Source: Calamus simplicifolius
Taxonomy: Eukaryota; Streptophyta; Magnoliopsida; Arecales; Arecaceae
Direction: 5' to 3'
Assembly: GCA_900491605.1 (NCBI GenBank)
Contig: UESW01004079.1
Span: 745,328 to 809,327, forward strand
DNA length: 64,000 nt
In this document: positions 31,471-43,379 of the stretch, one piece after another
How the letters are laid out: each line of letters begins with the position of its first letter
How positions within the stretch are numbered: the first letter of the stretch is position 1
The notes under the pieces: model-generated
Database searches by the model: none
Told to the model about the DNA's origin: nothing
What the model saw: only the letters and a program-made list of their open reading frames with translations
Translations under genes and position numbers: made by a program

Positions 31471-32161
31471 TAAGGCTTAGTGGATTAAGCTGAGTTTCTG
31501 TCCAGCTTCCACCCTCAAATAGATGGACAATCTGCATGAACCAATTAGATTTTCATGATATACTGCAAGCCTGTGTGATGGAGTTAGAAAATACTTGGTA
31601 TAGTTTCTTACCCTTAATGAAATTGCTTGTTTTAATGATAACCAAGCCAACATTCAAATGGATTCATTTAAGTTGTCTATGATATAAGGTATAGATCCCC
31701 TTTTTATTAAAATAAAATGAGAGAGAAAATTTTGATTACTGAGCTGGTTTAACAACTATGAAAAGTATCATTAATTAAAGCAGCTTCATGTAGCTCAGAG
31801 TTAAGAGAAAAGTTATGTTGATGTTAAAAAGAAATATTTGAAATTTCAGGTTGAAGATCATTTGAAAATTTTACTAACTAATGACATGATGAGATTTGTG
31901 TTTAGAGGTGAATTGAGTCCCCAATTTATTGGGCTATTTGAGATGTTGATCAAGGAAAAGGAGGTGGCTTATAGCTTAGCACTGTCTTCATTAATCTTTG
32001 GGGTATTCAATGAGTTTTCATATCTTTATGATTGAGGAAGGATTTACCATATGAGGAACATCCTGTGCGTATCGTGAACCGCAAGGATCAGATTCTAAGG
32101 CGGCATACCATCCCGTATGCCAAAGTTCAGTGGAGTAATTATTCTGAGAGGAAGATTATCT
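31471..32161 (+). pseudogene. Tekay integrase C-terminal half, decayed (segment A)
   Basis: FHPQIDGQS at 31507 marks the end of the integrase core. Later blocks are ITELV near 31737 and then DHLKILLTNDMMRFVFRGEL-SPQFIGLFEML (31856-31950), the GPY/F module. A stop at 32033 precedes YEEHPVRIVNRKDQILRRHT (about 32050-32110) and the start of the chromodomain-like tail. Many stops lie between blocks. The catalytic core upstream is missing, so this copy depends on other elements for movement. Confidence 0.8.
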
Positions 32162-32990
32162 NNNNNNNNNNNNNNNNNNNNNNNNNNNNNNNNNNNNNNN
32201 NNNNNNNNNNNNNNNNNNNNNNNNNNNNNNNNNNNNNNNNNNNNNNNNNNNNNNNNNNNNNNNNNNNNNNNNNNNNNNNNNNNNNNNNNNNNNNNNNNNN
32301 NNNNNNNNNNNNNNNNNNNNNNNNNNNNNNNNNNNNNNNNNNNNNNNNNNNNNNNNNNNNNNNNNNNNNNNNNNNNNNNNNNNNNNNNNNNNNNNNNNNN
32401 NNNNNNNNNNNNNNNNNNNNNNNNNNNNNNNNNNNNNNNNNNNNNNNNNNNNNNNNNNNNNNNNNNNNNNNNNNNNNNNNNNNNNNNNNNNNNNNNNNNN
32501 NNNNNNNNNNNNNNNNNNNNNNNNNNNNNNNNNNNNNNNNNNNNNNNNNNNNNNNNNNNNNNNNNNNNNNNNNNNNNNNNNNNNNNNNNNNNNNNNNNNN
32601 NNNNNNNNNNNNNNNNNNNNNNNNNNNNNNNNNNNNNNNNNNNNNNNNNNNNNNNNNNNNNNNNNNNNNNNNNNNNNNNNNNNNNNNNNNNNNNNNNNNN
32701 NNNNNNNNNNNNNNNNNNNNNNNNNNNNNNNNNNNNNNNNNNNNNNNNNNNNNNNNNNNNNNNNNNNNNNNNNNNNNNNNNNNNNNNNNNNNNNNNNNNN
32801 NNNNNNNNNNNNNNNNNNNNNNNNNNNNNNNNNNNNNNNNNNNNNNNNNNNNNNNNNNNNNNNNNNNNNNNNNNNNNNNNNNNNNNNNNNNNNNNNNNNN
32901 NNNNNNNNNNNNNNNNNNNNNNNNNNNNNNNNNNNNNNNNNNNNNNNNNNNNNNNNNNNNNNNNNNNNNNNNNNNNNNNNNNNNNNNNNN
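32162..32990. other. Assembly gap (829 N)
   Basis: The left side stops about 2,471 bases into an internal segment. The right side resumes about 325 bases into one. At the ~5.36 kb array period the missing DNA should be about 3.2 kb and include a complete LTR, so 829 is probably a placeholder or the join is wrong. Confidence 0.95.
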
Positions 32991-35307
32991 CCATCGCAAG
33001 CCAATGATATTGTGAGACTCCCAGCTGGTGACCTTGACCAATGGGGAGGCCAAGGGACTTCTAGAAGTTTTAGCTCCTTTAAACTTGTTGGAAATGATTC
33101 GTAGCAGTTCAGACCTTTAAATAATATGAGAGATGAAATTTTAATTGGATATGCATGATCAAATATTGATAGTAGAAAGTGAAAGATTTTGGCAATAATG
33201 AGAATAAGATAAAACTCCACTGATAAAGAATTCATGGGAATTTTCATCTGTCAATAGATTCTAAATCAAGATATTGTTCATTAGTTATTGTGCCTTTCTT
33301 CATGATTCCTATGTCGATATCTTTCTCCATGATGGATAAATTATCCATCATCCATATGTGGCATAATTATTGTTAAGAAAAATAAGAGGGAGATGATTTA
33401 TTTTAGATTATTATCAGTTATGGATTATGGTTAAGGGTACATCTATTATCACTTTCAAGTCATAGAGAGATTACTATAATTTTCAATTATGTCTTTCGAA
33501 TGATAAGTGCATTTTCAATCTGATTGACCTTATAAGTCTTGTATCCATCGAGCTAGATTGGTGAAGTCACTTTGAGATATTTGAGGGTTTAAATTAGTTG
33601 GTCATATTATGCCATGAGACATTGCAATCTATAGATGATTTTGATAATCATTGGTAATGAAATAATCGATTCAAGAATTTGAATCATTTAATTGCATTAT
33701 TTATTGAGGATATACTGATCTATTCATGAGAAATTGATTGGTTATGGTGGTATTATTGATAAATATGAAGAGGATAAAATAATTATACTGATGATTATGA
33801 TGGCACTATTATTCAAAGAAATTAATTAGTTGATTATGATAATTATGAAGATATCCTAAATGATTGGCTTAATGTTCATTGATGTTAGCTTGAAGCATTC
33901 AAGAGTGAAACCAAGTATGTTATGATGATTAAATAAGTGTCGTAAGGATTAATGACACATTCAACTATTCAAGAGTTGAGAGAGCATTGGAAGAAACCAT
34001 CTTATATCTAATTCACAAGAATTTAGAACTGTCTTATCAAGGAATTAAGAGTACCTGATGTGTTACTAACCTTAAGAATGGATGACATAATACATGTGAT
34101 GGACTCTATGATATTTATGATGATTGTATTGTGAGAAGTTAAGGTAAAAAAAAAAAAAAGGGTACATGAAAGAAATACTTCTTAAGGAATTCAATTTTAT
34201 TTGGTAGAAAGATTAAATTAATTTTAAAAGTTGGATATGTCATTTGGGTGCTTGGAAATGAAATAAAAGTTTGCTAGTGAGTATCTTTAATGGTATAAAA
34301 TTTGTGGACATTTAATTTTGAGGATGAAATTTTAGTGAGATAAAGATGTTAATATTTGTTTTTGGTTTAATGGTAACTGCGTAAATTGAGTCTGAACCCA
34401 TTTGTCTCACTCTTCTATTTTGATGATGTTTTCATAAGGCTTAGTGGATTAAGCTGAGTTTCTGTCCAGCTTCCACCCTCAAATAGATGGACAATCTGCA
34501 TGAACCAATTAGATTTTCATGATATACTGCAAGCCTGTGTGATGGAGTTAGAAAATACTTGGTATAGTTTCTTACCCTTAATGAAATTGCTTGTTTTAAT
34601 GATAACCAAGCCAACATTCAAATGGATTCATTTAAGTTGTCTATGATATAAGGTATAGATCCCCTTTTTATTAAAATAAAATGAGAGAGAAATTTTGATT
34701 ACTGAGCTGGTTTAACCAACTATGAAAAGTATCATTAATTAAAGCAGCTTCATGTAGCTCAGAGTTAAGAGAAAAGTTATGTTGATGTTAAAAGAAATAT
34801 TTGAAATTTCAGGTTGAAGATCATTTGAAAATTTTACTAACTAATGACATGATGAGATTTGTGTTTAGAGGTGAATTGAGTCCCCAATTTATTGGGCTAT
34901 TTGAGATGTTGATCAAGGAAAGGAGGTGGCTTATAGCTTAGCACTGTCTTCATTAATCTTTGGGGTATTCAATGAGTTTTCATATCTTTATGATTGAGGA
35001 AGGATTTACCATATGAGGAACATCCTGTGCGTATCGTGAACCGCAAGGATCAGATTCTAAGGCGGCATACCATCCCGTATGCCAAAGTTCAGTGGAGTAA
35101 TTATTCTGAGAGGAAGATTATCTGGGAGCCTAAGGAGAAAATAAAAAAAAACATCCTCAATTATTTGTATCTTTTACAGATCACGATGTATCGATGACGG
35201 TGACTTTTGAACGAAATTTAGCTGATTATGAGATAGAAAATTTGGATTTGTATTCTATTGGATGTATATCAAATTTCGAGGACGAAATTTTTATAAGGGG
35301 GGGAGAA
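32991..35307 (+). mobile_element. Tekay internal segment B (after the gap)
   Basis: Colinear with 30016 onward. Compared with the other segments it carries many one-base and short-repeat deletions. The polypurine tract AAGGGGGGGGAG-type run lies at about 35295-35305. Confidence 0.85.
34471..35197 (+). pseudogene. Tekay integrase C-terminus, decayed (segment B)
   Basis: Same blocks as in segment A: FHPQIDGQS (34471), the GPY/F module (about 34810-34915) with a one-base deletion, and the YEEHPVRIVNRKDQILRRHT tail to a stop at 35195-35197. Confidence 0.75.
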
Positions 35308-35589
35308 TGTAACCCCCCGTAAATTATTATGGGGGAATGTAACTCTTAGTATTTTTTTAGGGACACCTGGCATCTTAACCCTGCTGACGTTTAAATCTCC
35401 ATGCGACGTCTGGTTTCTTGGGTCTTCGCGCGTCGGATGGGTTCCCATCTTCTATTGATCCGAGGCGTCGCGTGGGAGAATAAAAGGAGTCGAAGGATGA
35501 CTCCCTCATTCACCCTGACGCACACCTCTTCCAGGTAATCCCTTGCCCATCCTCTTAATGCCCCGAGAGAGAGAGAGAGAGAGAGATAG

Positions 35590-35629
<40 letters not shown>

Positions 35630-38022
35630 GAGAGAGAGAGAGAGATAGCCGGGAAGAGAAAGAGAAGAGCCTGGGAAGGGGAGAGAGAGAGAGCGGGCAA
35701 TCGGGGAGATGAAGGGAAAGAGCTTGCCCGTCATCACCTTCGAGCAAGGGATGTCTATGGATTTGCGGTGCGGCCTCAACACTTGCAGCATACCGAGAGA
35801 GGAAGAAGAAAGAGATCAATCGATGGATCCGCTTCCTGGAGAGGCAGGCGACGTCTGCCCCAGTTTCCTCCCATGACTCTTCTCCAGAGGAAGGTGGAAA
35901 TGCATCATCTTTGCGGGAAGCTAGAGTCAGGGACACGAATCCGATCACAGTGTGTGACAAATCTCATGGGGAGGAAATTGGAGCGGAGAAGAGGACAATA
36001 GAAAAGGAGACGGGAACACATAAGATCCAAACTTGGGCTCAGATTAGGCCTTCCCTCCGTCCTATTGAGCAGATGATGAGCTTTCGTGGCAAGAAGAGGA
36101 GAAATTTAATGGGCAATGAGCAAGATGCTGAGAAAAGCGGTACCAATCGGGCACCCACTCAAGGGGAAGCCCACGAAGGATTCTGAGGATGAGTTTTATG
36201 AAGTGGAGAGGCCAGAAGCTGTCCCCTGTTTCGGGCGAAACAGGGAGCGGGGGGATGGCTTTGGCTGAACTGGGCCGGCTGGGCGGCCGGTTCAGGGCCT
36301 TTTGGGCCGAGCAGGTATGAGTTTTGGGGCTAGTTTTGGGCCCGTGGATTGGTCAGGGTAGAGTCTTAAGAATCATTTCATTATCCAGATTTTAATCAAT
36401 TAATTGTGTAGGTACCCCGACATCTGATTAGTTGATATATCTGTTGGATTGCGTGCGGAGGTAAGTAAGCCAGTTATCAGTTTATTAAATAATTTATTTC
36501 AGGATATGCGTAGTTAAATTGTGAATTGTGATATGAAGAATTGTTATTGGCTAAATTGTAAGTAGATGAATACATGGCTGTTTATGTGCTATGATTTCGT
36601 GTGGGGATGCTATGCATGAGAAATGCAGTTTGATGTGATATATTACATGCAATTGTTCAGTAAGTATAATCCACTGTTTTGCTACATGATTGATGTATTG
36701 ATGTATTGATGTATGATGTGAGGTACTGTTATGTTTCGCTGCGGCTCACCTTTGCTCTGTCATACCACACCACATCTAGAGGATGTGTTTTGATGATTAT
36801 TGCCACGCACCTACACATCTAGAGGATGTGCTCAGAGGGCATTGCTGGCCGTGGGACACATATCTATATGTGCCGCCGCGGTTCACCTTTGTTAGGATTG
36901 CTTTGAGGTGGCACCACACATATAGAGTATGTGTTCTGGTGGACCATGATATTGAGATATTGCTGGGCCGTGGGTCACATTTACAGTTACCATTGAGAGT
37001 ATAAACAGTGGGTTTACTTATATAGTATAATTGAGCGGTTATGGATGCAAATGATTGGTATTATATTCATAAGTGCCGCCGCGGTTCTCCTTTGCTATGG
37101 CCATACACATCTAGAGGATGTGCTCAGATGAGGCATTGCAGGGCCGTGGGACACGCATGATATAATACTTACATTGCATAATGGAGTGATTGTGAATGCA
37201 AAAGAATGAATTATATTGATATGTGCCGCCGCGGTTCTCCTTTGTTAGGGCATGTAGAGGCCACACATCTAGAGGATGTGCTCAGGAGGCATTGCAGGGC
37301 CGTGGGACACATATAATATAATATGACAATGAATTGTTATATGCACTGATAATTTGCTATGATATAATACAACAATGATGAGTGCAAATGATTTGAATTA
37401 TATTTATATGTGCCGCCACGGCTCTCCTTTGTTATGGGGCATTGCAGGGCCGTGGGACACATATGATATAATATAACAATGATGGGTTTACTTACATGGC
37501 ATGTTTGAGTAATTGAACAATGTTTAAGCATGCAAATCATCTATGTGTTTATTGATTGCTCATGCTATGATTTGACTGCATAACATGGTTTACTTACTGA
37601 GTGTAATCTCATAAAATATTATAATGTTTTTGCTACAGGACCATGAGATTTGAGAATAACATGTTGGAGTGATGGACCTCAACTCAAATAAAATATAGAT
37701 TTTTGTTTTATTGCTATACCAGTGTATTTATGTAGGGCTTGATGCCCAGACTATATTATTGTGGTGTGTAAGGAACCATAGGTTCGTTGGAGCTTCTATT
37801 TAAAATAAAGTGGATTCATATGTTGATGTAACCCCAGTAATGCTTATGTGTAGGGCTTGTAGCCCAAATCTTTAGTTATGGATTGTATTAAAGTCATGGA
37901 CTTGAATGATATATAGGTTGTTGCTTTTCTTGAATTCAGTGTCATGTTTCGGGACGCCTTGCGTGCCCGGCACGCGGCGGGTTGTCACCCTAGCTCAAAA
38001 ATTTTGGGTCTGGGGCGTGACA
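35308..38022 (+). repeat. Tekay LTR2
   Basis: 2,715 bp. Its (GA)n region (35566-35655) is a compound form with ATAGCCGAGAG and GCCCGAGAG interruptions, as in LTR4. It has many small deletions at short repeats relative to LTR1, 3 and 4. Confidence 0.92.
35709..36222 (+). pseudogene. Captured RabGAP fragment in LTR2
   Basis: Colinear with 27365-27893, with extra small deletions (for example after TTCGAGCA, and within CATGGTCTGGAGG) that add frame breaks. Ends at the same DEFYEVERPEAV position. Confidence 0.72.
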
Positions 38023-40673
38023 GCTTTTATGGTATCAGAGCACTAGGTTATGACCTTAGGGACACAGACATATTGACATGATAACAGTTATGACCTAGGG
38101 ACACGACATATTGACATGATAACAGTTATGACCTTAGGGACACGGACATATTGACATGATAACACGTAGAGAACATATTTTGATGACATTATACCTAGGG
38201 AAACTTGACACTCTAGGAAAAATACTAGGATGATATGGAGACAATTATGACTTTCAAGGAATTTCATGAATTATGCTTTGGAAGCTTGAAATTTAAAGTT
38301 TATCAAGATATTAATTGAATTACAATTTGATAGGGATTAAGAATGAACCATCGCAAGCCAATGATATTGTGAGACTCCCAAGCTGGTGACCTTGACCAAT
38401 GGGGAGGCCAAGGGGCTTCTAGAAGTTTTAGCTCCATTAAACTTGTTGGAAATGATTCGTAGCAGTTTCAGACCTTTAAATAATATGAGAGATGAAATTT
38501 TAATTGGATATGCATGATCAAATATTTGATAGTAGAAAGTGAAAGATTTGGCAATAATGAGAATAAGATAAACTCCACTGATAAAGAATTCATGGGAATT
38601 TTCATCTGTCATATAGATTTCTAAATCAAGATATCTGTTCATTAAGTTATTGTGCCTTTCTTCATGATTCCTATGTCGATATCTTTCTCCATGATGGATA
38701 AATTATCATCATCCATGTGGCATATTATTGTTAAGAAAATAAGAGGGAGATGATTTTATTTTAGATTATTATCAGTTATGGATTATGGTTAAGGGTACAT
38801 CTATTATCACTTTCAAGTCATAGAGAGATTACTATAATTTTCAATTATGTCTTTCGAATGATAAGTGCATTTTCAATCTTGATTGACCTTATAAGTCTTG
38901 TATCCATCTGAGCTAGATTGGTGAAGTCACTTTGAGATATTTGAAGGGTTTAAATTAGTTGGTCATATTATGCCATGAGACATTGCATAATCTATAGATG
39001 ATTTTGATAATCATTGGTAATGAAATAATCGATTCAAAATTTGAATCATTTAAATTGCATTATTTATTGAGGATATACTGATCTATTCATGAGAAATTGA
39101 TTGGTTATGGTGGTATTATTGATAATATGAAGAGGATAAATAATATACTGATGATTAATGATGGCACTATTATTCAAAGAAATTAAATTAGTTGATTATG
39201 ATAATTATGAAAGATATCCTAAATGATTGGCTTAATGTTCATTGATGTTAGCTTGAAGCATTCAAGAGTGAAACCAAGTATGTTATGATGATTAAATAAG
39301 TGTCGTAAGGATTAATGACACATTCAACTATTCAAGAGTTGAGAGAGCATTGGAAGAAACTATCTTATATCTAATTCACAAGAATTTAGAACTGTCTTAT
39401 CGAGGAATTAAGAGTACCTGATGTGTTACTAACCTTAAGAATGGATGACATAATACATGTGATGGACTCTATGATATTTATGATGATTGTATTGTGAGAA
39501 GTTAAGGTAAAAAAAAAAAAGGGTACATGAAAGAATACTTCTTAAGGAATTCAATTTTATTTGGTAGAAAGATTAAATTAATTTTGAAAGTTGGATATGT
39601 CATTTGGGTGCTTGGAAATGAAATAAAAGTTTGCTAGTGAGTATCTTTAATGGTATAAAATTTGTGGACATTTAATTTTGAGGATGAAATTTTAGTGAGA
39701 TAAAGATGTTAATATTTGTTTTTGGTTTAATGGTAAACTGCGTAAATTGAGTCTGAACCCATTTGTCTCACTCTTCTATTTTGATGATGTTTTCATAAGG
39801 CTTAGTGGATTAAGCTGAGTTTCTGTCCAGCTTCCACCCTCAAATAGATGGACAATCTGCATGAACCAATTAGATTTTCATGATATACTGCAAGCCTGTG
39901 TGATGGAGTTAGAAAATACTTGGTATAGTTTCTTACCCTTAATGAAATTGCTTGTTTTAATGATAACCAAGCCAACATTCAAATGGATTCATTTAAGTTG
40001 TCTATGATATAAGGTATAGATCCCCTTTTTATTAAAATAAAATGAGAGAGAAAATTTTGATTACTGAGCTGGTTTAACAACTATGAAAAGTATCATTAAT
40101 TAAAGCAGCTTCATGTAGCTCAGAGTTAAGAGAAAAGTTATGTTGATGTTAAAAAGAAATATTTGAAATTTCAGGTTGAAGATCATTTGAAAATTTTACT
40201 AACTAATGACATGATGAGATTTGTGTTTAGAGGTGAATTGAGTCCCCAATTTATTGGGCTATTTGAGATGTTGATCAAGGAAAAGGAGGTGGCTTATAGC
40301 TTAGCACTGTCTTCATTAATCTTTGGGGTATTCAATGAGTTTTCATATCTTTATGATTGAGGAAGGATTTACCATATGAGGAACATCCTGTGCGTATCGT
40401 GAACCGCAAGGATCAGATTCTAAGGCGGCATACCATCCCGTATGCCAAAGTTCAGTGGAGTAATTATTCTGAGAGGAAGATTATCTAGGAGTCTAAGGAG
40501 AAAATGAAAAAGAAACATCCTCAATTATTTGTATCTTATTACAGATCAACGATGTATCGATGACGGTGACTTTTGAATGAAATTTAGCTGATTATGAGAT
40601 AGAAAATTTGGATTTGTATTCTATTGGATGTATATCAAATTTCGAGGACGAAATTTTTATAAGGGGGGGAGAA
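38023..40673 (+). mobile_element. Tekay internal segment C
   Basis: Complete internal segment, 2,651 bp: primer site 38030-38041, gene-free 38070-39770, integrase remnant, polypurine tract AAGGGGGGGA at 40661-40670. Confidence 0.88.
39832..40563 (+). pseudogene. Tekay integrase C-terminus, decayed (segment C)
   Basis: FHPQIDGQS, GPY/F module at about 40180-40275, chromodomain-like tail with a TAG at about 40486-40488, and terminal STMYR with stop at 40561-40563. Confidence 0.78.
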
Positions 40674-40931
40674 TGTAACCCCCCGTAAATTATTATGGGG
40701 GAATGTAACTCTTAGTATTTATTTTTAGGGACACCTGGCATCTTAACTCCCTGCTGACGTTTAAATCTCCATGCGACGTCTGGTTTCTTGGGTCTTCGCG
40801 CGTCGGATGGGTTCCCATCTTCTATTGATCCGAGGCGTCGCGTGGGAGAATAAAAGGAGTCGAAGGATGACTCCCTCATTCACCCTGACGCACACCTCTT
40901 CCAGGTAATCCCTTGCCCATCCTCTTAATGC

Positions 40932-40984
<53 letters not shown>

Positions 40985-43379
40985 CCGGGAAGAGAAAGAG
41001 AAAGAGCCTGGGAAGGGAGAGAGAGAGAGAGCGGGCAATCGGGGAGATGAAGGGAAAGAGCTTGCCCGTCATCACCTTCGAGCCAAGAGGGATGTCTATG
41101 GATTTGCGGTGCGGCCTCAACACTTGCAGCAATACCGAGAGAGGAAGAAGAAGAGAGATCAGATCGATGGATCCGCTTCCTGGAGAGGCAAGCGACGTCT
41201 GCCCCAGTTTCCTCCCATGACTCTTCTCCAGAGGAAGGTGGAAATGCATCATCTTTGCGGGAAGCTAGAGTCACGGGACACGAATCCGATCACAGTGTGC
41301 GTGACAAATCTCATGGTCTGGAGGAAATTGGAGCGGAGAAGAGGACAATAGAAAAGGAGACGGGAACACATAAGATCCAAACTTGGGCTCAGATTAGGCC
41401 TTCCCTCCGTCCTATTGAGCAGATGATGAGCTTTCGTGGCAAGAAGAGGAGAAATTTAATGGGCAATGAGCAAGATGCTGAGAAAAGCGGTACCAATCGG
41501 GCACCCACTCAAGAGGGGAAGCCCACGAAGGATTCTGAGGATGAGTTTTATGAAGTGGAGAGGCCAGAAGCTGTCCCCTGTTCGGGCGAAACAGGGGAGC
41601 GGGGGGATGGCTTTGGCTGAACTGGGCCGGCTGGGCGGCCGGTTCAGGGCCTTTTGGGCCGAGCAGGTATGAGTTTTGGGGCTAGTTTTGGGCCCGTGGA
41701 TTGGTCAGGGTAGAGTCTTAAGAATCATTTCATTATCCAGATTTTAATCAATTAATTGTGTAGGTACCCCGACATCTGATTAGTTGATATATCTGTTGGA
41801 TTGCGTGCGGAGGTAAGTAAGCCAGTTATCAGTTTATTAAATAATTTATTTCAGGATATGCGTAGTTAAATTGTGAATTGTGATATGAAGAATTGTTATT
41901 GGCTAAATTGTAAGTAGATGAATACATGGCTGTTTATGTGCTATGATTTCGTGTGGGGATGCTATGCATGAGAAATGCAGTTTGATGTGATATATTACAT
42001 GCAATTGTTCAGTAAGTATAATCCACTGTTTTGCTACATGATTGATGTATTGATGTATTGATGTATGATGTGAGGTACTGTTATGTTTCGCTGCGGCTCA
42101 CCTTTGCTCTGTCATACCCACACATCTAGAGGATGTGTTTTGATGATTATTGCCACGCACCTACACATCTAGAGGATGTGCTCAGAGGAGGCATTGCTGG
42201 CCGTGGGACATATATCTATATGTGCCGCCGCGGTTCACCTTTGTTAGGATTGCTTTGAGGTGGCACCACACATATAGAGTATGTGTTCTGGTGGACCATG
42301 ATATTGAGATATTGCTGGGCCGTGGGTCACATTTACAGTTACCATTGAGAGTATAAACAGTGGGTTTACTTATATAGTATAATTGAGCGGTTATGGATGC
42401 AAATGATTGGTATTATATTCATAAGTGCCGCCGCGGTTCTCCTTTGCTATGGCCATACACATCTAGAGGATGTGCTCAGATGAGGCATTGCAGGGCCGTG
42501 GGACACGCATGATATAATACTTACATTGCATAATGGAGTGATTGTGAATGCAAAAGAATGAATTATATTGATATGTGCCGCCGCGGTTCTCCTTTGTTAG
42601 GGCATGTAGAGGCCACACATCTAGAGGATGTGCTCAGACGAGGCATTGCAGGGCCGTGGGACACATATAATATAATATGACAATGAATTGTTTATATGCA
42701 CTGATAATTTGCTATGATATAATACAACAATGATGAGTGCAAATGATTTGAATTATATTTATATGTGCCGCCACGGCTCTCCTTTGTTATGGGGCATTGC
42801 AGGGCCGTGGGACACATATGATATAATATAACAATGATGGGTTTACTTACATGGCATGTTTGAGTAATTGAACAATGTTTAAGCATGCAAATCATCTATG
42901 TGTTTATTGATTATCATGCTATGATTTGACTGCATAACATGGTTTACTTACTGAGTGTAATCTCATAAAAATATTATAATGTTTTTGCTACAGGACCATG
43001 AGATTTGAGAATAACATGTTGGAGTGATGGACCTCAACTCAAATAAAATATAGATTTTTGTTTTATTGCTATACCAGTGTATTTAGGTGTAGGGCTTGAT
43101 GCCCAGACTATATTATTGTGGTGTGTAAGGAACCATAGGTTCGTTGGAGCTTCTATTTAAAATAAAGTGGATTCATATGTTGATGTAACCCCAGTAATGC
43201 TTATGTGTAGGGCTTGTAGCCCAAATCTTTAGTTATGGATTGTATTAAAGTCATGGACTTGAATGATATATAGTTGTTGCTTTTCTTGAATTCAGTGTCA
43301 TGTTTCGGGACGCCTTGCGTGCCCGGCACGCGGCGGGTTGTCACCCTAGCTCAAAAATATTTGGGTCTGGGGCGTGACA
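40674..43379 (+). repeat. Tekay LTR3
   Basis: 2,706 bp. Uninterrupted (GA)n tract at 40934-40981, as in LTR1. Carries the RabGAP fragment and the internal repeat series. Confidence 0.92.
41047..41574 (+). pseudogene. Captured RabGAP fragment in LTR3
   Basis: Same structure as in LTR1; a small deletion after TTCGAGC shifts the frame early. The second frame (41255 onward) remains open to the end. Confidence 0.72.

Larger units (their letters stand above)
29691..32161 (+). mobile_element. Tekay internal segment A (5' portion, cut by gap)
   Basis: TGGTATCAGAGC at 29698-29709 is the standard primer site for initiator methionine tRNA, 7 bases after LTR1. A ~45 bp unit with GACATATTGACATGATAAC repeats about three times at 29715-29840. 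From there to 31440 no gag, protease or RT is recognisable and all frames are short. The 3' end holds the integrase remnant. Confidence 0.8.

Noticed and set aside
31795..31825. tRNA-like TAGCTCAGAGTTAAGAG string
   Set aside because: No cloverleaf can be completed around it, and it lies in the decayed integrase alignment.
32032..33247. Very long open frames across the N gap
   Set aside because: They consist of undetermined bases; only the short flanks are real sequence.
35506..35791. Leu/Ser-rich frames (also near 27200-27400, 40900-41050, 46280-46440)
   Set aside because: These are antisense translations of (GA)n microsatellites in the Tekay LTR.
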